A DNA stretch of 64,000 nucleotides from an uncultured Alphaproteobacteria bacterium (GCA_902531755.1 CACAFI010000003.1:1-64000), one strand, 5' to 3'. Positions 43,948 through 53,358 are shown, counted from the stretch's first letter. Numbers and translations are program-made. Notes: a model not told the origin generated them from the sequence alone.

Positions 43948-44751
43948 ATGACAAGTCATCTAGAGGTAGAAGTTAAAGAAAAAGTACTAGAAATTAAAAT
44001 CAATAAACCAAAAGTAAATGCTATAGACCTTAAACTTAGTCAAGATCTTGGAAAAGCTTTTGCAGAATTACGAGATAATCCCAACCTTAGAGTTGGAATA
44101 ATTACTGGTGAAGGAGATAAGATTTTTTCAGCTGGATGGGACCTCAAAGCCGTTAATTCTGGGGAAATGGAGCTAGACAATTGGTGGGAAAAAGCAGACT
44201 ACGGTGACGGTGGTTTTGCCGGGCTAACAGAAAATTGGAATTTAAATAAGCCGGTGATTTGCGCTCTGAATGGTCACGCAATTGGAGGCGGCTTTGAATT
44301 AGCCATGTCATGCGATTTAATAATAGCAGCAGAGCATGTTGAGTTTGGGTTGCCTGAAATGCCACTTGGTATAGTGCCTGACGCGGGTGCGTTGCAAAGA
44401 CTACCTAGAAGAATTCCTTACAATATAGCAATGGAAATGTTCTTTCTTGGTCGGAGAATGTCAGCTCAGGAAGCAAAAAGTTTTGGATTGGTAAATAAAG
44501 TAGTTGATAAATGTTCACTTTTAGATACCGCGAGAGAGTGGGCAGATAAAATGGCGCAAACAGCTCCTCTAGCAATGCAAAGCGTAAAGGAGGTTTTAAG
44601 AGCAATAGAATGTATAGCTTTAAAAGACGCTTTTTCAGAAATGCGATCGGGTAATTTGTTGACATATTCAAATATGCTAAAATCTGATGACGCAGCTGAA
44701 GGTGTGGCAGCGTTTGTTGAAAAAAGAGATCCAAATTTTAAAGGAAAATAG
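43948..44751 (+). CDS. caiD: Carnitinyl-CoA dehydratase (CaiD-like crotonase)
   Basis: 267 aa crotonase. Strong match to E. coli CaiD at motif level: N-A-I-D near 24, F-S-A-G-W-D-L-K-A at 60-68, G-G-F-A-G-L-T-E, then Glu117 (G-G-G-F-E-L-A) and Glu137 (L-P-E-M-P-L-G), equivalent to CaiD Glu111/Glu131, and the C-terminal E-K-R-D-P. CaiD hydrates crotonobetainyl-CoA to L-carnitinyl-CoA. An AGGGAT site precedes the ATG. It comes before carnitine dehydrogenase and BKACE, fitting a route from crotonobetainyl-CoA to carnitine and on. A CoA transferase of the CaiB type is not seen, so CoA handling must differ. Confidence 0.85.
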   Translation: MTSHLEVEVKEKVLEIKINKPKVNAIDLKLSQDLGKAFAELRDNPNLRVGIITGEGDKIFSAGWDLKAVNSGEMELDNWWEKADYGDGGFAGLTENWNLNKPVICALNGHAIGGGFELAMSCDLIIAAEHVEFGLPEMPLGIVPDAGALQRLPRRIPYNIAMEMFFLGRRMSAQEAKSFGLVNKVVDKCSLLDTAREWADKMAQTAPLAMQSVKEVLRAIECIALKDAFSEMRSGNLLTYSNMLKSDDAAEGVAAFVEKRDPNFKGK

Positions 44752-44752
44752 C

Positions 44753-45700
44753 TTGAAAAGTTTTAATAAGATCTCAACAGTCGCCAGCATTGGAGGCGGA
44801 CCCATAGGAGCTGGGTGGGCTGCTCACTTTCTAGCCAAAGGTCTAAATGTAAAATGTTATCTCCACTCAGAAGATGAAATCGATGATTACAAATCATTAA
44901 TCAAAACGGCTTGGGAAACATTAGAAAAGTTAGGCATTGATAAAACAGCATCGTTAGAAAAAATGCAGATTTTCACTAACTTAAAAGAGAGCTTAACCGA
45001 GGTCGACTTCGTGCAGGAAAGCATTCCAGAGATATTGAATGTAAAGCAAGATTTTTATTCCCAAATTGATTTATTTTTAAAACCTAGTGTTATTATAGCT
45101 TCATCAACGTCTGGGCTATTAATTTCAGACATCGTAAAGAACTGCAATACAAGAGATAGAGCAATAGTAGGACATCCTTTCAACCCTCCCTACTTACTAC
45201 CACTGGTAGAGGTTGTTGCTAGTGAATACACCAATAATCTATGTGTTGATCAGGCGGTTAGCTTTTATAAGGCGGTCGGTAAAGTCCCAATTGTGCTTAA
45301 AAAAGAAATTCCAGGATTTATTGCAACTCGTTTACAGGAAGCATTGTGGCGAGAGGCATTACACATGGTCGCAAATGACGAAGCAACTCCTGAACAAATT
45401 GATTTAGCACTAATTAATGGGCCAGCACCTAGAATGGCTTACCAAGGTCAATGCATGGCATTTCACGTAGCCTGTGGCGAAGGAGGTATGGCTACAAATC
45501 TAGACCAATTCGGTCCTGCATTACAATTACCATGGACTAGACTTAAAGCACCGGAATTAACACAAGAATTACGTGATAAGATGGTTAATGGGTGTAAAGA
45601 TATGTCAAAAGGAAGGCATTTTCTTGAAATGGCTAAAGATCGCGATAATGCAATTGCTGCGATTTTGAGCGCTATAAAAAATAATCATCCAAATAATTAA
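44753..45700 (+). CDS. lcdH: L-carnitine 3-dehydrogenase-like 3-hydroxyacyl dehydrogenase
   Basis: 315 aa from a TTG at 44753, one base after the CaiD stop and with AAGGAAA upstream; the longer ATG frame overlaps CaiD by 65 bp and is rejected. The NAD site is [48 protein letters not shown] and Q-F-G-P-A-L-x-L-P-W-T match characterised L-carnitine dehydrogenases (CdhA/LcdH) better than fatty-acyl enzymes. It oxidises L-carnitine to 3-dehydrocarnitine with NAD. The BKACE gene follows by 10 bp and uses that product. Confidence 0.9.
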   Translation: MKSFNKISTVASIGGGPIGAGWAAHFLAKGLNVKCYLHSEDEIDDYKSLIKTAWETLEKLGIDKTASLEKMQIFTNLKESLTEVDFVQESIPEILNVKQDFYSQIDLFLKPSVIIASSTSGLLISDIVKNCNTRDRAIVGHPFNPPYLLPLVEVVASEYTNNLCVDQAVSFYKAVGKVPIVLKKEIPGFIATRLQEALWREALHMVANDEATPEQIDLALINGPAPRMAYQGQCMAFHVACGEGGMATNLDQFGPALQLPWTRLKAPELTQELRDKMVNGCKDMSKGRHFLEMAKDRDNAIAAILSAIKNNHPNN

Positions 45701-45710
45701 TGAGGTTAGT

Positions 45711-46598
45711 ATGAATTTTGAGGTAATAGTGACATGTGCGGTTACAGGAGCCGGTGAGACTGTTGATAAAAGTCCTCATGTTCCTGTGACTCCAAAAGAG
45801 GTTGCGGATGCTGCTATCGAAGCTGCGAAAGCAGGTGCGTCTGCGGCCCATATTCATGTTCGAGATCCAGAAACTGGCAAAGGATCCCGAGATGTAAACT
45901 TATTTAAAGAAGCAGTCGACAGAATAAGAGATGATAAAACTGATGTAGTGATAAATCTTACTGCAGGAATGGGCGGTGATTGGGTTCCTGATGAAAATGA
46001 TTTTTCGATGCCTGGCCCCGGAACGGACATGATAGGTCCTGATGAGAGACTTGCGCATATAAAGATATGTAAGCCAGAAATTTGTTCCTTAGATTGTGGA
46101 ACCTTAAATTTTGGTGTCAACGATCATTCTATTTATATATCTACTCTACCTATCCTGAGAAGAATGGCCGAATTGACAAAATCTTGGGGAGTAAAGCCAG
46201 AATTAGAGGTTTTTGACTTAGGTCATATTAGATTAGCCAAACAGTTAATTGAAGAGGGATTAATTAAAGAACCTCCAATGTTCCAAATATGTTTAGGAAT
46301 ACCGTGGGGAGCTGATCAAAGTGTTGATACTATGAAGGTAATGAAGGATCATCTCCCATCAAACGCAACTTGGTCTGGGTTTGGCATTTCAAGAATGCAA
46401 ATACCTATGGCCGCTGCAGCCGTTACTATGGGGGGAAATGTTCGTGTTGGCTTAGAAGATAATCTTTATCTTTCAAAAGGCGTGCTTGCTACGAATGGAC
46501 AATTGGTTGAAAAAGTTATAAATATAATCAATCTAATGGGTGGAAGAGTTCTTACCCCAGATGAAACAAGAAAAAAGCTTTCATTAATAAAAAACTAA
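45711..46598 (+). CDS. BKACE family beta-keto acid cleavage enzyme (3-dehydrocarnitine type)
   Basis: 295 aa, the usual BKACE (DUF849) length. The zinc-binding [10 protein letters not shown] stretch near 48 and the late R-V-G-L-E-D-N with its Glu are conserved. BKACEs condense a beta-keto acid with acetyl-CoA and split it; the carnitine type turns 3-dehydrocarnitine plus acetyl-CoA into betainyl-CoA plus acetoacetate. Direct placement after carnitine dehydrogenase (10 bp) supports this substrate. TGAGG precedes the ATG. It corresponds to CdhC in pseudomonad carnitine loci. Confidence 0.9.
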   Translation: MNFEVIVTCAVTGAGETVDKSPHVPVTPKEVADAAIEAAKAGASAAHIHVRDPETGKGSRDVNLFKEAVDRIRDDKTDVVINLTAGMGGDWVPDENDFSMPGPGTDMIGPDERLAHIKICKPEICSLDCGTLNFGVNDHSIYISTLPILRRMAELTKSWGVKPELEVFDLGHIRLAKQLIEEGLIKEPPMFQICLGIPWGADQSVDTMKVMKDHLPSNATWSGFGISRMQIPMAAAAVTMGGNVRVGLEDNLYLSKGVLATNGQLVEKVINIINLMGGRVLTPDETRKKLSLIKN

Positions 46599-46613
46599 TT
46601 ATTGAGATAAACT

Positions 46614-47771
46614 ATGTATGACACTTCAAGCGATTCAAAAATTCTATTAGATACTGTCCAAAAATTCATGGCTGACGAAATTTATCCTCATGAAAACCGT
46701 GTGGATAAACTTGGTCATGTTCCCGATGAAATAGGTAAACAAATAGAAGAAAAATCAAAAGAAGTTGGATTATTTGCAGCTAATCTGCCAGAGAAATATG
46801 GCGGTGGAGGGTTGGATTATTCTTCAATGATGGTTGTTGAAAGGGAGTACGGAAAAACTTCACATGCTTTGCATTCTTGGATAGCGCGTCCTACCGAAAT
46901 ACTTCTAGCCTGTAACGAAAAGCAAATGGAAGAATATCTTTATCCCTGCGTAAAAGGCGATAAACGCGAATTATTTGCATTAACAGAACCTGACGCGGGC
47001 TCTGATATAATGAGTATGAAGTCGAATGCCAAGAAAGAAGGAGCTGACTGGATTTTGAATGGTTCAAAGCATTTTATTTCTGGACCATGCATGCCAGACT
47101 TCGCGATTGTTTTTGCTGCTACTGGAGAAGATGAAACACCACGTGGAAAAAGAAAAAGAATTACAGCTTTTCTTGTTGATGTTGGAATTCCAGGGTTTGA
47201 CATACAAGAAGGCACTAAGTGCATAAGCTATAGGGGATATAAAAACTACCAATTGAGCTTTAATGACGTTAGGCTTTCTGATGATAAGATTTTAGGTAGT
47301 GAGGGTAATGGCCTTTCATTATCTGGGAAATGGCTTAGCATGGGCCGCATATGGGTTGGAGCGACTTGTTGTGGAAAGGCAGAACGAATTCTTGATTTAG
47401 CTTTAGATTGGGCCGCTCAGAGAAAACAGTTTGGAAAGCCAATTGGAACTTTTCAAGCAACAGGATTTAAACTAGCAGACATGAAAATGAACTTAAGAGC
47501 CTCAGATCTTTTAGTAAAAGACGCTGTAGATAGGGCTTTGTCAGGAAAAATGACAGATGAAGATGCCGCTATTGTTAAAATTTTCTGTTCAGAAATGCTC
47601 AATAAAGTAGCTGATGATGCTGTGCAAATTTTTGGAGGAATGGGTTTAATGGAAGAGATGCCTATTGAAAGACTATGGCGAGACTCTAGGTTAGAAAGAA
47701 TTTGGGATGGCACTTCAGAAATACAAAGACACATCGTTACTCGCTCAATGCTTAGACCTCTTGGTGCATGA
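46614..47771 (+). CDS. Acyl-CoA dehydrogenase, candidate gamma-butyrobetainyl-CoA dehydrogenase
   Basis: 385 aa flavoprotein with the family's A-L-T-E-P-D-A-G-S-D, N-G-S-K-H-F-I-S-G, R-K-Q-F-G-K-P-I-G and C-terminal R-I-W-D-G-T-S-E-I-Q segments. At the usual catalytic Glu (Y-E-G-T in MCAD) it has Asp (W-D-G-T), as some branched or special-substrate members do. In this operon it fits oxidation of gamma-butyrobetainyl-CoA to crotonobetainyl-CoA, the step before CaiD. An ETF pair is not in the window. Its TGA overlaps the next ATG (ATGA), so the two are translationally coupled. Confidence 0.85.
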   Translation: MYDTSSDSKILLDTVQKFMADEIYPHENRVDKLGHVPDEIGKQIEEKSKEVGLFAANLPEKYGGGGLDYSSMMVVEREYGKTSHALHSWIARPTEILLACNEKQMEEYLYPCVKGDKRELFALTEPDAGSDIMSMKSNAKKEGADWILNGSKHFISGPCMPDFAIVFAATGEDETPRGKRKRITAFLVDVGIPGFDIQEGTKCISYRGYKNYQLSFNDVRLSDDKILGSEGNGLSLSGKWLSMGRIWVGATCCGKAERILDLALDWAAQRKQFGKPIGTFQATGFKLADMKMNLRASDLLVKDAVDRALSGKMTDEDAAIVKIFCSEMLNKVADDAVQIFGGMGLMEEMPIERLWRDSRLERIWDGTSEIQRHIVTRSMLRPLGA

Positions 47772-49840
47772 TTTTAACTTCTTTTAAAAACATCGATCGT
47801 TTTTTTAAAGCAAAGTCAGTCGTTTTTATTGGAGGCAAAGAAATATTTGTTCCGATTAGAGAATTAAAAAGAAGAGGTTTCAAAGGTAAAATATTTGTTG
47901 TTAACCCCAAAAGATTAAAAATAGAAAATTATAAATGCTTACGCAAAATCTCTGACCTTCCATTGAGTCCAGATGCTGCGTTTATCGCTGTGCCTGCTAG
48001 CGAGGTTATTTCTACAGTCAAAGAACTTAAAGCCATGAGGTGTAAGGGAATAGTATGTTATTCCGCTGGGTTTAAAGAGACTGGAAAAACTGGCAAATAT
48101 CTTGAGGACAGCCTTATTAAGGAATGCGGCGATATGCCATTAATAGGCCCCAACTGCTATGGCTTTATAAATTTTTCTGACGATGTTGCACTTTGGCCAT
48201 TTTCACACAAAGGCGCTCGTTGCAAAAAAGGAATTGCCCTTATCACTCAAAGCGGAATGCTATCGTCAGACATTATAATGGCAACGAGGTCACTCCCTAT
48301 AAGCTTCATGGTGTCTGTAGGCAACCAAGCCGTGACAAAAATCGAAGACTTAATTTTCTATTTTTGTAAAAAGACTGAGGTATCCTGTATTGCTATTCAT
48401 ATAGAAGGAATTTCTGACTTAACAAAATTTGTAGAAGCCTCAAAATTTTCTTTTAATGCATGTAAACCCATTATTGTTTATAAAACTGGTAGATCACAAA
48501 TTGGCAAAAGAATTGCTAAAAGCCATACAGGATCTCTGTCCGGAAATAATGAAGTATATTCAGCACTTTTTAAACAACTTGCTATAACGGAAGTACATGA
48601 CCCAATACAGTTACTTGAAACAGCTAAGTTATTTAGCATTTCAAGCCCTATAAAAACAAACAGAATTCTAGCCTTTACTTGTTCTGGTGGTGGAGCAGCA
48701 ATGGTAGCTGATAACGCAGAAGAACTTAAGCTTAGATTACCAGATTTTAGCAAAAGTCAGAAAACATCGCTAAAGAAAGTGTTGCCAAAAATAGCAACTA
48801 TCTCTAACCCGCTGGATTACACGACGCCTATATGGGGAATACTAGAAAAAACAGGCCCAGTTTTCAAACTCGCACTAAAAAACAAATATTCAACTGCAAT
48901 TTTGGTACAAGATTTTCCAAACGCACAAATAAACGATACAGAAAAATTTTATTTAAATGACACAAGAGCTTTTATAAATGAATGCAAATTAGCCGGATAT
49001 ACTCCTATTATATGTTCAACGCTACCAGAGAATATAAATGAAGACATTGGAAATAAAATATTGAAGTTAGGTGGTGTCCCTATGCAAGGGATATTTAACT
49101 GTCTAAAGGCCATCAAGCACCTTTTAGACTACTACAATTTTAATAACAAAAAAGAAATCCAGAGTTTTCATTTGGCCCACTACAAAAGTTACAAATCTAA
49201 ATTTATGACAGAGTATGATGGAAAGCTTCAAATTAAAGCTAAAGGTATAAAGGTTCCTTTTGGAAGGATTATTGACGATTCTAAAGTGTTAGAAAAAGAA
49301 AAAGTTCAATTCCCACTAGCTTTAAAATTTACTACTCCGACAGTTTTACATAAAACAGAAATGGGTGCAGTGGAGTTAAATATCAATAACCACGAAGATC
49401 TTGTAAAAAAGTATTTGAAAATGAAAAAAAAAGTGGGGAAAAAATCAATAGAAAATGGATCTTTCTTTATCGAAGAAATGCTTCCTACACCAATTGCTGA
49501 AATGTTTTTAAGCATAAGACAAGATAAAGTATTTGGTGACATTTTGGTTCTTGGTATGGGCGGATCATTAACGGAATTATATAGAGACATAAAAACATTT
49601 ATATTACCGACATCAAAAAAATATATATCAAAAGAAATAAAAAAAATGAAATTTTTCAAATTAATCAATGGCTTTCGCAATAAACGCAAAGTTGATTTAG
49701 ATATGCTTACTCGTGAAATACTTAAAATAGTAAAATTTCATCAAGAAGAAGGCAACCGATGCGACTGCATAGAAATTAATCCAGTATTCGTTTATGAGAA
49801 CACAATCATTGCATCTGATTGCGTTTTATGTACTGGCTAA
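47768..49840 (+). CDS. ADP-forming acyl-CoA synthetase (acetate-CoA ligase family)
   Basis: 690 aa single-chain NDP-forming CoA ligase: CoA-binding domain (1-130), succinyl-CoA synthetase-like domains with the phospho-His in S-H-T-G-S-L (His253), and a C-terminal ATP-grasp domain (about 470-690, with L-H-K-T-E-M-G-A-V). Unlike AMP-forming ligases it is reversible and conserves the thioester energy as ATP. In carnitine loci betainyl-CoA is normally split by a thioesterase, which is absent here, so this enzyme may take over that step and make glycine betaine plus ATP. It could also activate gamma-butyrobetaine. Coupled to the acyl-CoA dehydrogenase by ATGA. Last gene of the operon; 6 bp from the convergent transporter operon. 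Confidence 0.85.
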   Translation: MILTSFKNIDRFFKAKSVVFIGGKEIFVPIRELKRRGFKGKIFVVNPKRLKIENYKCLRKISDLPLSPDAAFIAVPASEVISTVKELKAMRCKGIVCYSAGFKETGKTGKYLEDSLIKECGDMPLIGPNCYGFINFSDDVALWPFSHKGARCKKGIALITQSGMLSSDIIMATRSLPISFMVSVGNQAVTKIEDLIFYFCKKTEVSCIAIHIEGISDLTKFVEASKFSFNACKPIIVYKTGRSQIGKRIAKSHTGSLSGNNEVYSALFKQLAITEVHDPIQLLETAKLFSISSPIKTNRILAFTCSGGGAAMVADNAEELKLRLPDFSKSQKTSLKKVLPKIATISNPLDYTTPIWGILEKTGPVFKLALKNKYSTAILVQDFPNAQINDTEKFYLNDTRAFINECKLAGYTPIICSTLPENINEDIGNKILKLGGVPMQGIFNCLKAIKHLLDYYNFNNKKEIQSFHLAHYKSYKSKFMTEYDGKLQIKAKGIKVPFGRIIDDSKVLEKEKVQFPLALKFTTPTVLHKTEMGAVELNINNHEDLVKKYLKMKKKVGKKSIENGSFFIEEMLPTPIAEMFLSIRQDKVFGDILVLGMGGSLTELYRDIKTFILPTSKKYISKEIKKMKFFKLINGFRNKRKVDLDMLTREILKIVKFHQEEGNRCDCIEINPVFVYENTIIASDCVLCTG

Positions 49841-49846
49841 CAAAAT

Positions 49847-50890
49847 CTACTTATATTTTTCTGATTTTTTTAGTGATTTTTCTCGAAAAAGTGCAGAAAT
49901 TGCCGCATCAAGAGTAACTTTGCCAATTTTTTTACCCTTATCATCAACTACACTGCATTCATTATTTTTTTCATTATTTAAAATTTTTAGAGCATCTTCA
50001 AGTGAACTAGAGCTATCTAAAGGGGCTCCCTTACTTGTACCTTTTTGCATAATAGATTTGACTTCTATAACCTTCCCACGATTAATATCTTTAATAAAAT
50101 CAGAAATATAGTCATCAGCAGGTTTCATAATTATCTCTTGAGGATTACCTTTTTGAATAATTTTACCATCTCGTAAAATTGCAATATTGTCTCCTATTCT
50201 AAGGGCCTCATCCAAATCATGAGTAATAAAAACGATCGTCTTATGAAGGTCTTTCTGAAGATCTAGAAGAATATTTTGCATATCCGTTCTAATCAGGGGG
50301 TCTAGAGCTGAAAAGGCCTCATCCATCAATAATATAGGCGCGTCGGTTGCTAATGCTCTTGCTAGCCCTACTCTTTGCTGCATACCTCCAGATAATTGAG
50401 ATGGATACCTCTCTTCAAAACCTGAGAGCCCCACGCTTTCAATCCACTTGTGACTTTTTTCCTTTGCCACTCCCTCTTGCTCGCCTTGAATGGTCAACCC
50501 ATATGCAACATTTTGTGCTACCGTTTTATGAGGCAAAAGAGCAAATTTCTGGAAAACCATCGAAGTTTTTTTTCGCCTAAATTCACGTAGCTGAACTTGT
50601 GACATAGAAAGAACATCTTCATCATCTACGGTTATCTCACCAGCGGTTGGCTCGATAAGGCGATTGATATGCCTTATTAGAGTTGACTTTCCTGACCCTG
50701 ATAGTCCCATGATCACTTGTATCCTTTGCTCAGGGATATCCAAAGTGATATCATTTAATCCTAAAACATGGCCATGGTTGTCTAAAAGCTCCTGTTTTGA
50801 TATTCCGTTTTTAACTGACTCTATAAAAGTTCTTCCCTTAGGACCAAAAATTTTATAGAGATTTTTTATTTTAAGCTTAGGTTTACTCAT
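49847..50890 (-). CDS. proV: Betaine/carnitine-type ABC transporter ATP-binding protein (ProV-like)
   Basis: 347 aa from the ATG at 50890, which overlaps the ProW stop by 8 nt; an upstream extension inside proW is rejected. Walker A G-L-S-G-S-G-K-S-T, signature L-S-G-G-M-Q-Q-R, Walker B I-L-L-M-D-E-A-F-S-A-L-D-P and a C-terminal CBS-like domain are present. The N-terminal Y-K-I-F-G-P-K is typical of the OpuAA/ProV class that takes up quaternary amines. CBS domains in this class sense ionic strength, so osmotic control is possible. Last gene of the proXWV operon. Confidence 0.93.
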   Translation of the reverse strand: MSKPKLKIKNLYKIFGPKGRTFIESVKNGISKQELLDNHGHVLGLNDITLDIPEQRIQVIMGLSGSGKSTLIRHINRLIEPTAGEITVDDEDVLSMSQVQLREFRRKKTSMVFQKFALLPHKTVAQNVAYGLTIQGEQEGVAKEKSHKWIESVGLSGFEERYPSQLSGGMQQRVGLARALATDAPILLMDEAFSALDPLIRTDMQNILLDLQKDLHKTIVFITHDLDEALRIGDNIAILRDGKIIQKGNPQEIIMKPADDYISDFIKDINRGKVIEVKSIMQKGTSKGAPLDSSSSLEDALKILNNEKNNECSVVDDKGKKIGKVTLDAAISALFREKSLKKSEKYK

Positions 50891-51773
50891 GTTCTTTTCC
50901 ATATCGATGAGCCTGAAGCCTTTGGCCATAACGCTGAGACACTCTGTCAAAAATAATCGCCAAGGCTACAATTGCTAAGCCATTCATTAAGCCTAAGGTT
51001 AAATATTGGTTTTGGACCGCCTGTAGAACTGGCATACCTAGACCTTTGACGCCAATCATTGAAGCAATAACAACCATCGCTAGAGCCATCATTATAGTTT
51101 GATTAACGCCTGCAAAGATATTGGGCAAAGCTAAAGGAATTTGCACAGAAAATAGCTTTTGCCTATAACTTGAACCAAAAGCATCTGCTGCCTCTAAAAT
51201 TTCTTTATCAACCAACCTTATCCCCAAGTTAGTTAAACGAATTATTGGAGGTAAAGCGTAAACACATACTGCAATTAAGCCGGGCACCCTACCAATACCT
51301 AGAAGCATTACGACAGGTAAAAGGTAAACAAATATAGGAATTGTTTGCATTAGATCTAAAATTGGTGTGATAGCGCTCTGAATACGATCATACCGCGACA
51401 TCAATATACCAATTGGTATTCCAACAGCTATACAAATCAGGGTCGATACAGATATTAGAGATATAGTGGCCATCATATCTTTCCACATACCGAAATAACC
51501 AATTAACATAAAAGAAATAACGGAACCTAAAGCTAGTTTCCAGCTTCGTGACCCAAGATAAGCAAAGCCTGCAACAAGCGCTAAAATTATTGGCCAGGGA
51601 GTCGCTATGAGCAGCTTTTCTAACCAAACTAAAAAAAAGTATAAGGGATCAAAAAATGCTTCAATCGCATCTCCATTTGATCTGGACCACTCCCTAAAAG
51701 ATCCATCGATACCTTTCTTTAAATCTCTTAAGTCTCTTTTACCTAAACTCGGAAATTCTGTCAGCCAATCCAT
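50883..51773 (-). CDS. proW: Betaine/carnitine-type ABC transporter permease (ProW-like)
   Basis: 296 aa. About six to seven membrane helices with the permease coupling loop E-A-A-D-A-F-G-S-S (EAA motif) near 193. An amphipathic N-terminal part (1-60) before the first helix is the ProW hallmark. GAGGG lies upstream of the ATG. Situated 68 bp after proX, with a strong hairpin in that gap, and overlapping proV by 8 nt. It moves quaternary amines such as glycine betaine, choline or carnitine across the inner membrane. Confidence 0.92.
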   Translation of the reverse strand: MDWLTEFPSLGKRDLRDLKKGIDGSFREWSRSNGDAIEAFFDPLYFFLVWLEKLLIATPWPIILALVAGFAYLGSRSWKLALGSVISFMLIGYFGMWKDMMATISLISVSTLICIAVGIPIGILMSRYDRIQSAITPILDLMQTIPIFVYLLPVVMLLGIGRVPGLIAVCVYALPPIIRLTNLGIRLVDKEILEAADAFGSSYRQKLFSVQIPLALPNIFAGVNQTIMMALAMVVIASMIGVKGLGMPVLQAVQNQYLTLGLMNGLAIVALAIIFDRVSQRYGQRLQAHRYGKEHE

Positions 51774-51793
51774 AGGAAGCCCTCATAAAATTA

Positions 51794-51827
51794 AATTGGT
51801 CGCCTCAGTTTCCTAAGGCGACCAATT
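51794..51827 (-). promoter_or_regulatory. Strong hairpin between proX and proW
   Basis: A perfect 12-bp inverted repeat (AATTGGTCGCCT at 51794-51805, AGGCGACCAATT at 51816-51827, 10-nt loop) lies in the gap after the proX stop. On the mRNA it is followed by UAAUUUUAUG without a long U-run. It probably shields the 3' end of proX mRNA or partly terminates, giving more binding protein than permease. Such stems are common after the binding-protein gene of ABC operons. Confidence 0.7.
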
Positions 51828-51841
51828 ACATACAGTTATTT

Positions 51842-52846
51842 TTAGAGTGATGCCTTAATCTTCTTGGCTATGTCTGCTGACACCCAAGGAGTCCAAACGT
51901 CTTCGTATTCAATTAAGAACTCTACAGCCGCATCAGGACCGTTTGCTTGGTTATCTTCCATATACACCAACATTTTATTCATTATTGGCCCTGGAAAGAT
52001 TCGCTTTGCAAAGTATCCCATAGCATCTGACCCAGCTGATTCCTTGAAGTTTGTGGTCACAATTGTGTGAACCTCAGACTTTGTCCAAGCTGAAGGCTTT
52101 GGGTCGGCACAATCTTGTTCTGCCTTTGCAATGCATCCATCCCAGTTTTCAGCACCAGCGAACGGAACTCCGAAAGGAACAAGTTGCATATTGAATTTTC
52201 CAATAGGAGCTGTTGGAGCCCAGTAATATCCAAACCAGTTATCTCCTCTTTGCACGGCTTTTGCCATAGATGCATCAAGACCGGCTTGTGAACCTGGATC
52301 AATTAGAATCCAACCTTTATCTTCCATTTTAAATGCTCGGAAAAGATTGATGTTTGAAAGTTGACATCCCCACCCTGCAGGACAGCCTATAAATTCTCCT
52401 TTTGAAGGATCTTCTTTTGCAGGGAAAAGATCTGGTCGTTCTAGAATATCCAATACTGTCTTAAGACCAGGGTTTTTAGTGAGCACGTAATCAGGAACCC
52501 ACCAACCTTCTCCGAGGTCAGTAATTGGCATTTCTCTCGCGGAGTGCAGCCTTCCCTCATCCATAGCTTTAAATAATGGCTCTCTTACAGCATTGATCCA
52601 AAGTTCTGCAGCAACATCTGGTTGACCTTTTTCATTCATAGACGCAAAAGTTGTAGTAGTTGCGCCAGCAACCATCTCGATTTCGCAGCCATAACCTTCT
52701 TCAAGGATGATCTTATCAACGTTTGCCATTAATGTGGCCGAGGGCCAGTTCATGTCAGCCATAGAAATTGATCCACATGCCGCATAGACATTTGTGGCCA
52801 AAGCCATGGTGCCAGCAACGACAGTTGACATCAAAAATTTATACAT
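51842..52846 (-). CDS. proX: Quaternary amine ABC transporter substrate-binding protein (ProX-like)
   Basis: 334 aa with a clear signal peptide (cleavage after V-Y-A near residue 22). OpuAC-type binding protein rich in Trp and Tyr (W-W-V-P-D-Y, W-F-G-Y-Y-W-A-P-T), which build the aromatic cage around a trimethylammonium group. Cys pairs (C-P-A-G-W-G-C and C-I-A-K-A-E-Q-D-C) may form disulfides, as in some choline/betaine-binding homologues. An AAGGAAAG site precedes the ATG. First gene of the operon, which sits between the carnitine genes and a CaiC-like ligase. Likely ligand: carnitine, gamma-butyrobetaine or glycine betaine. Confidence 0.92.
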   Translation of the reverse strand: MYKFLMSTVVAGTMALATNVYAACGSISMADMNWPSATLMANVDKIILEEGYGCEIEMVAGATTTTFASMNEKGQPDVAAELWINAVREPLFKAMDEGRLHSAREMPITDLGEGWWVPDYVLTKNPGLKTVLDILERPDLFPAKEDPSKGEFIGCPAGWGCQLSNINLFRAFKMEDKGWILIDPGSQAGLDASMAKAVQRGDNWFGYYWAPTAPIGKFNMQLVPFGVPFAGAENWDGCIAKAEQDCADPKPSAWTKSEVHTIVTTNFKESAGSDAMGYFAKRIFPGPIMNKMLVYMEDNQANGPDAAVEFLIEYEDVWTPWVSADIAKKIKASL

Positions 52847-53100
52847 ATCTCTTTCCTTCCGTTTGTGGTCATAATTTTTAGACCAAGATTTGTTTGATAT
52901 AAGGCTACCCGTTTCATAAAGCTCTTGTCAATAGCAGACAGGTTTTTTATATATGAGTTTAAAAAAGGCTACATTTAACTGTGCAATTAGATAGAGCAAA
53001 AAAAATATTGAAATTATTTTTTAAATAATAAAGTAATGCTATTGAGGTCGGTCGCTAGCCCTCATAAAAAAAGGCCTTTAACAAATATTTAGAGGCAAAA
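52847..53100. other. Spacer upstream of proX
   Basis: The 5' region of proX on the minus strand. It contains a short stem near 52864-52885 (TGGTC/GACCA) in the leader. A TTGACA lies on the minus strand, but no -10 box at normal distance is obvious. Nothing else is recognised. Confidence 0.4.
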
Positions 53101-53358
53101 ATAACTTTCTTTGATAAAATTTTAACAAAACTAAATGGTAAAAAATTAACCTATAAGGTTGGGCAACGGCTCTACTCGAATAAAAAACGCAAGAGCCTTG
53201 TTCTGGAAAGAGAAATTTTTGTAAATGAGATAAAACATTTCCGCGTTCGTATTGAAGGAATGACAATAAAAAAGGCCGTAATTTTAAGCGAAAATGCTCT
53301 ACTCCAAGATCAATACAATTGTGTAGAAGACATATCAAACAAAGAAATATTACTTTAA
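53101..53358 (+). CDS. Possible small protein with a non-ATG (AUA) start
   Basis: An open frame of 85 codons ends at a TAA at 53356-53358. It has a protein-like composition, rich in Lys, Glu, Ile and Leu (K-L-T-Y-K-V-G-Q-R-L-Y, K-S-L-V-L-E-R-E). It has no ATG, GTG or TTG before codon 62, but an AGAGG site at 53091-53095 lies 5 nt before an ATA codon at 53101. AUA starts are rare, so the frame may be a start-less remnant of an old gene. The opposite strand also has an open frame, with a Phe/Leu-rich composition typical of a shadow. Unknown function. Confidence 0.3.
   Translation: MTFFDKILTKLNGKKLTYKVGQRLYSNKKRKSLVLEREIFVNEIKHFRVRIEGMTIKKAVILSENALLQDQYNCVEDISNKEILL

Noticed and set aside
43948-44751. 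Ordinary fatty-acid enoyl-CoA hydratase
   Set aside because: The S-A-G-W-D-L-K-A segment, the G-G-F-A-G-L-T-E segment and the C-terminal E-K-R-D-P tail match CaiD specifically, and the neighbours are carnitine genes.
44687-44752. ATG-initiated N-terminal extension of the carnitine dehydrogenase
   Set aside because: It overlaps CaiD by 65 bp, lies before the NAD-binding strand and has no ribosome site; the TTG at 44753 has one.
53078-53338. 86-codon minus-strand frame downstream of the CaiC-like gene
   Set aside because: Phe/Leu/Cys-rich, no ribosome site, and it is antisense to a frame with a better composition.
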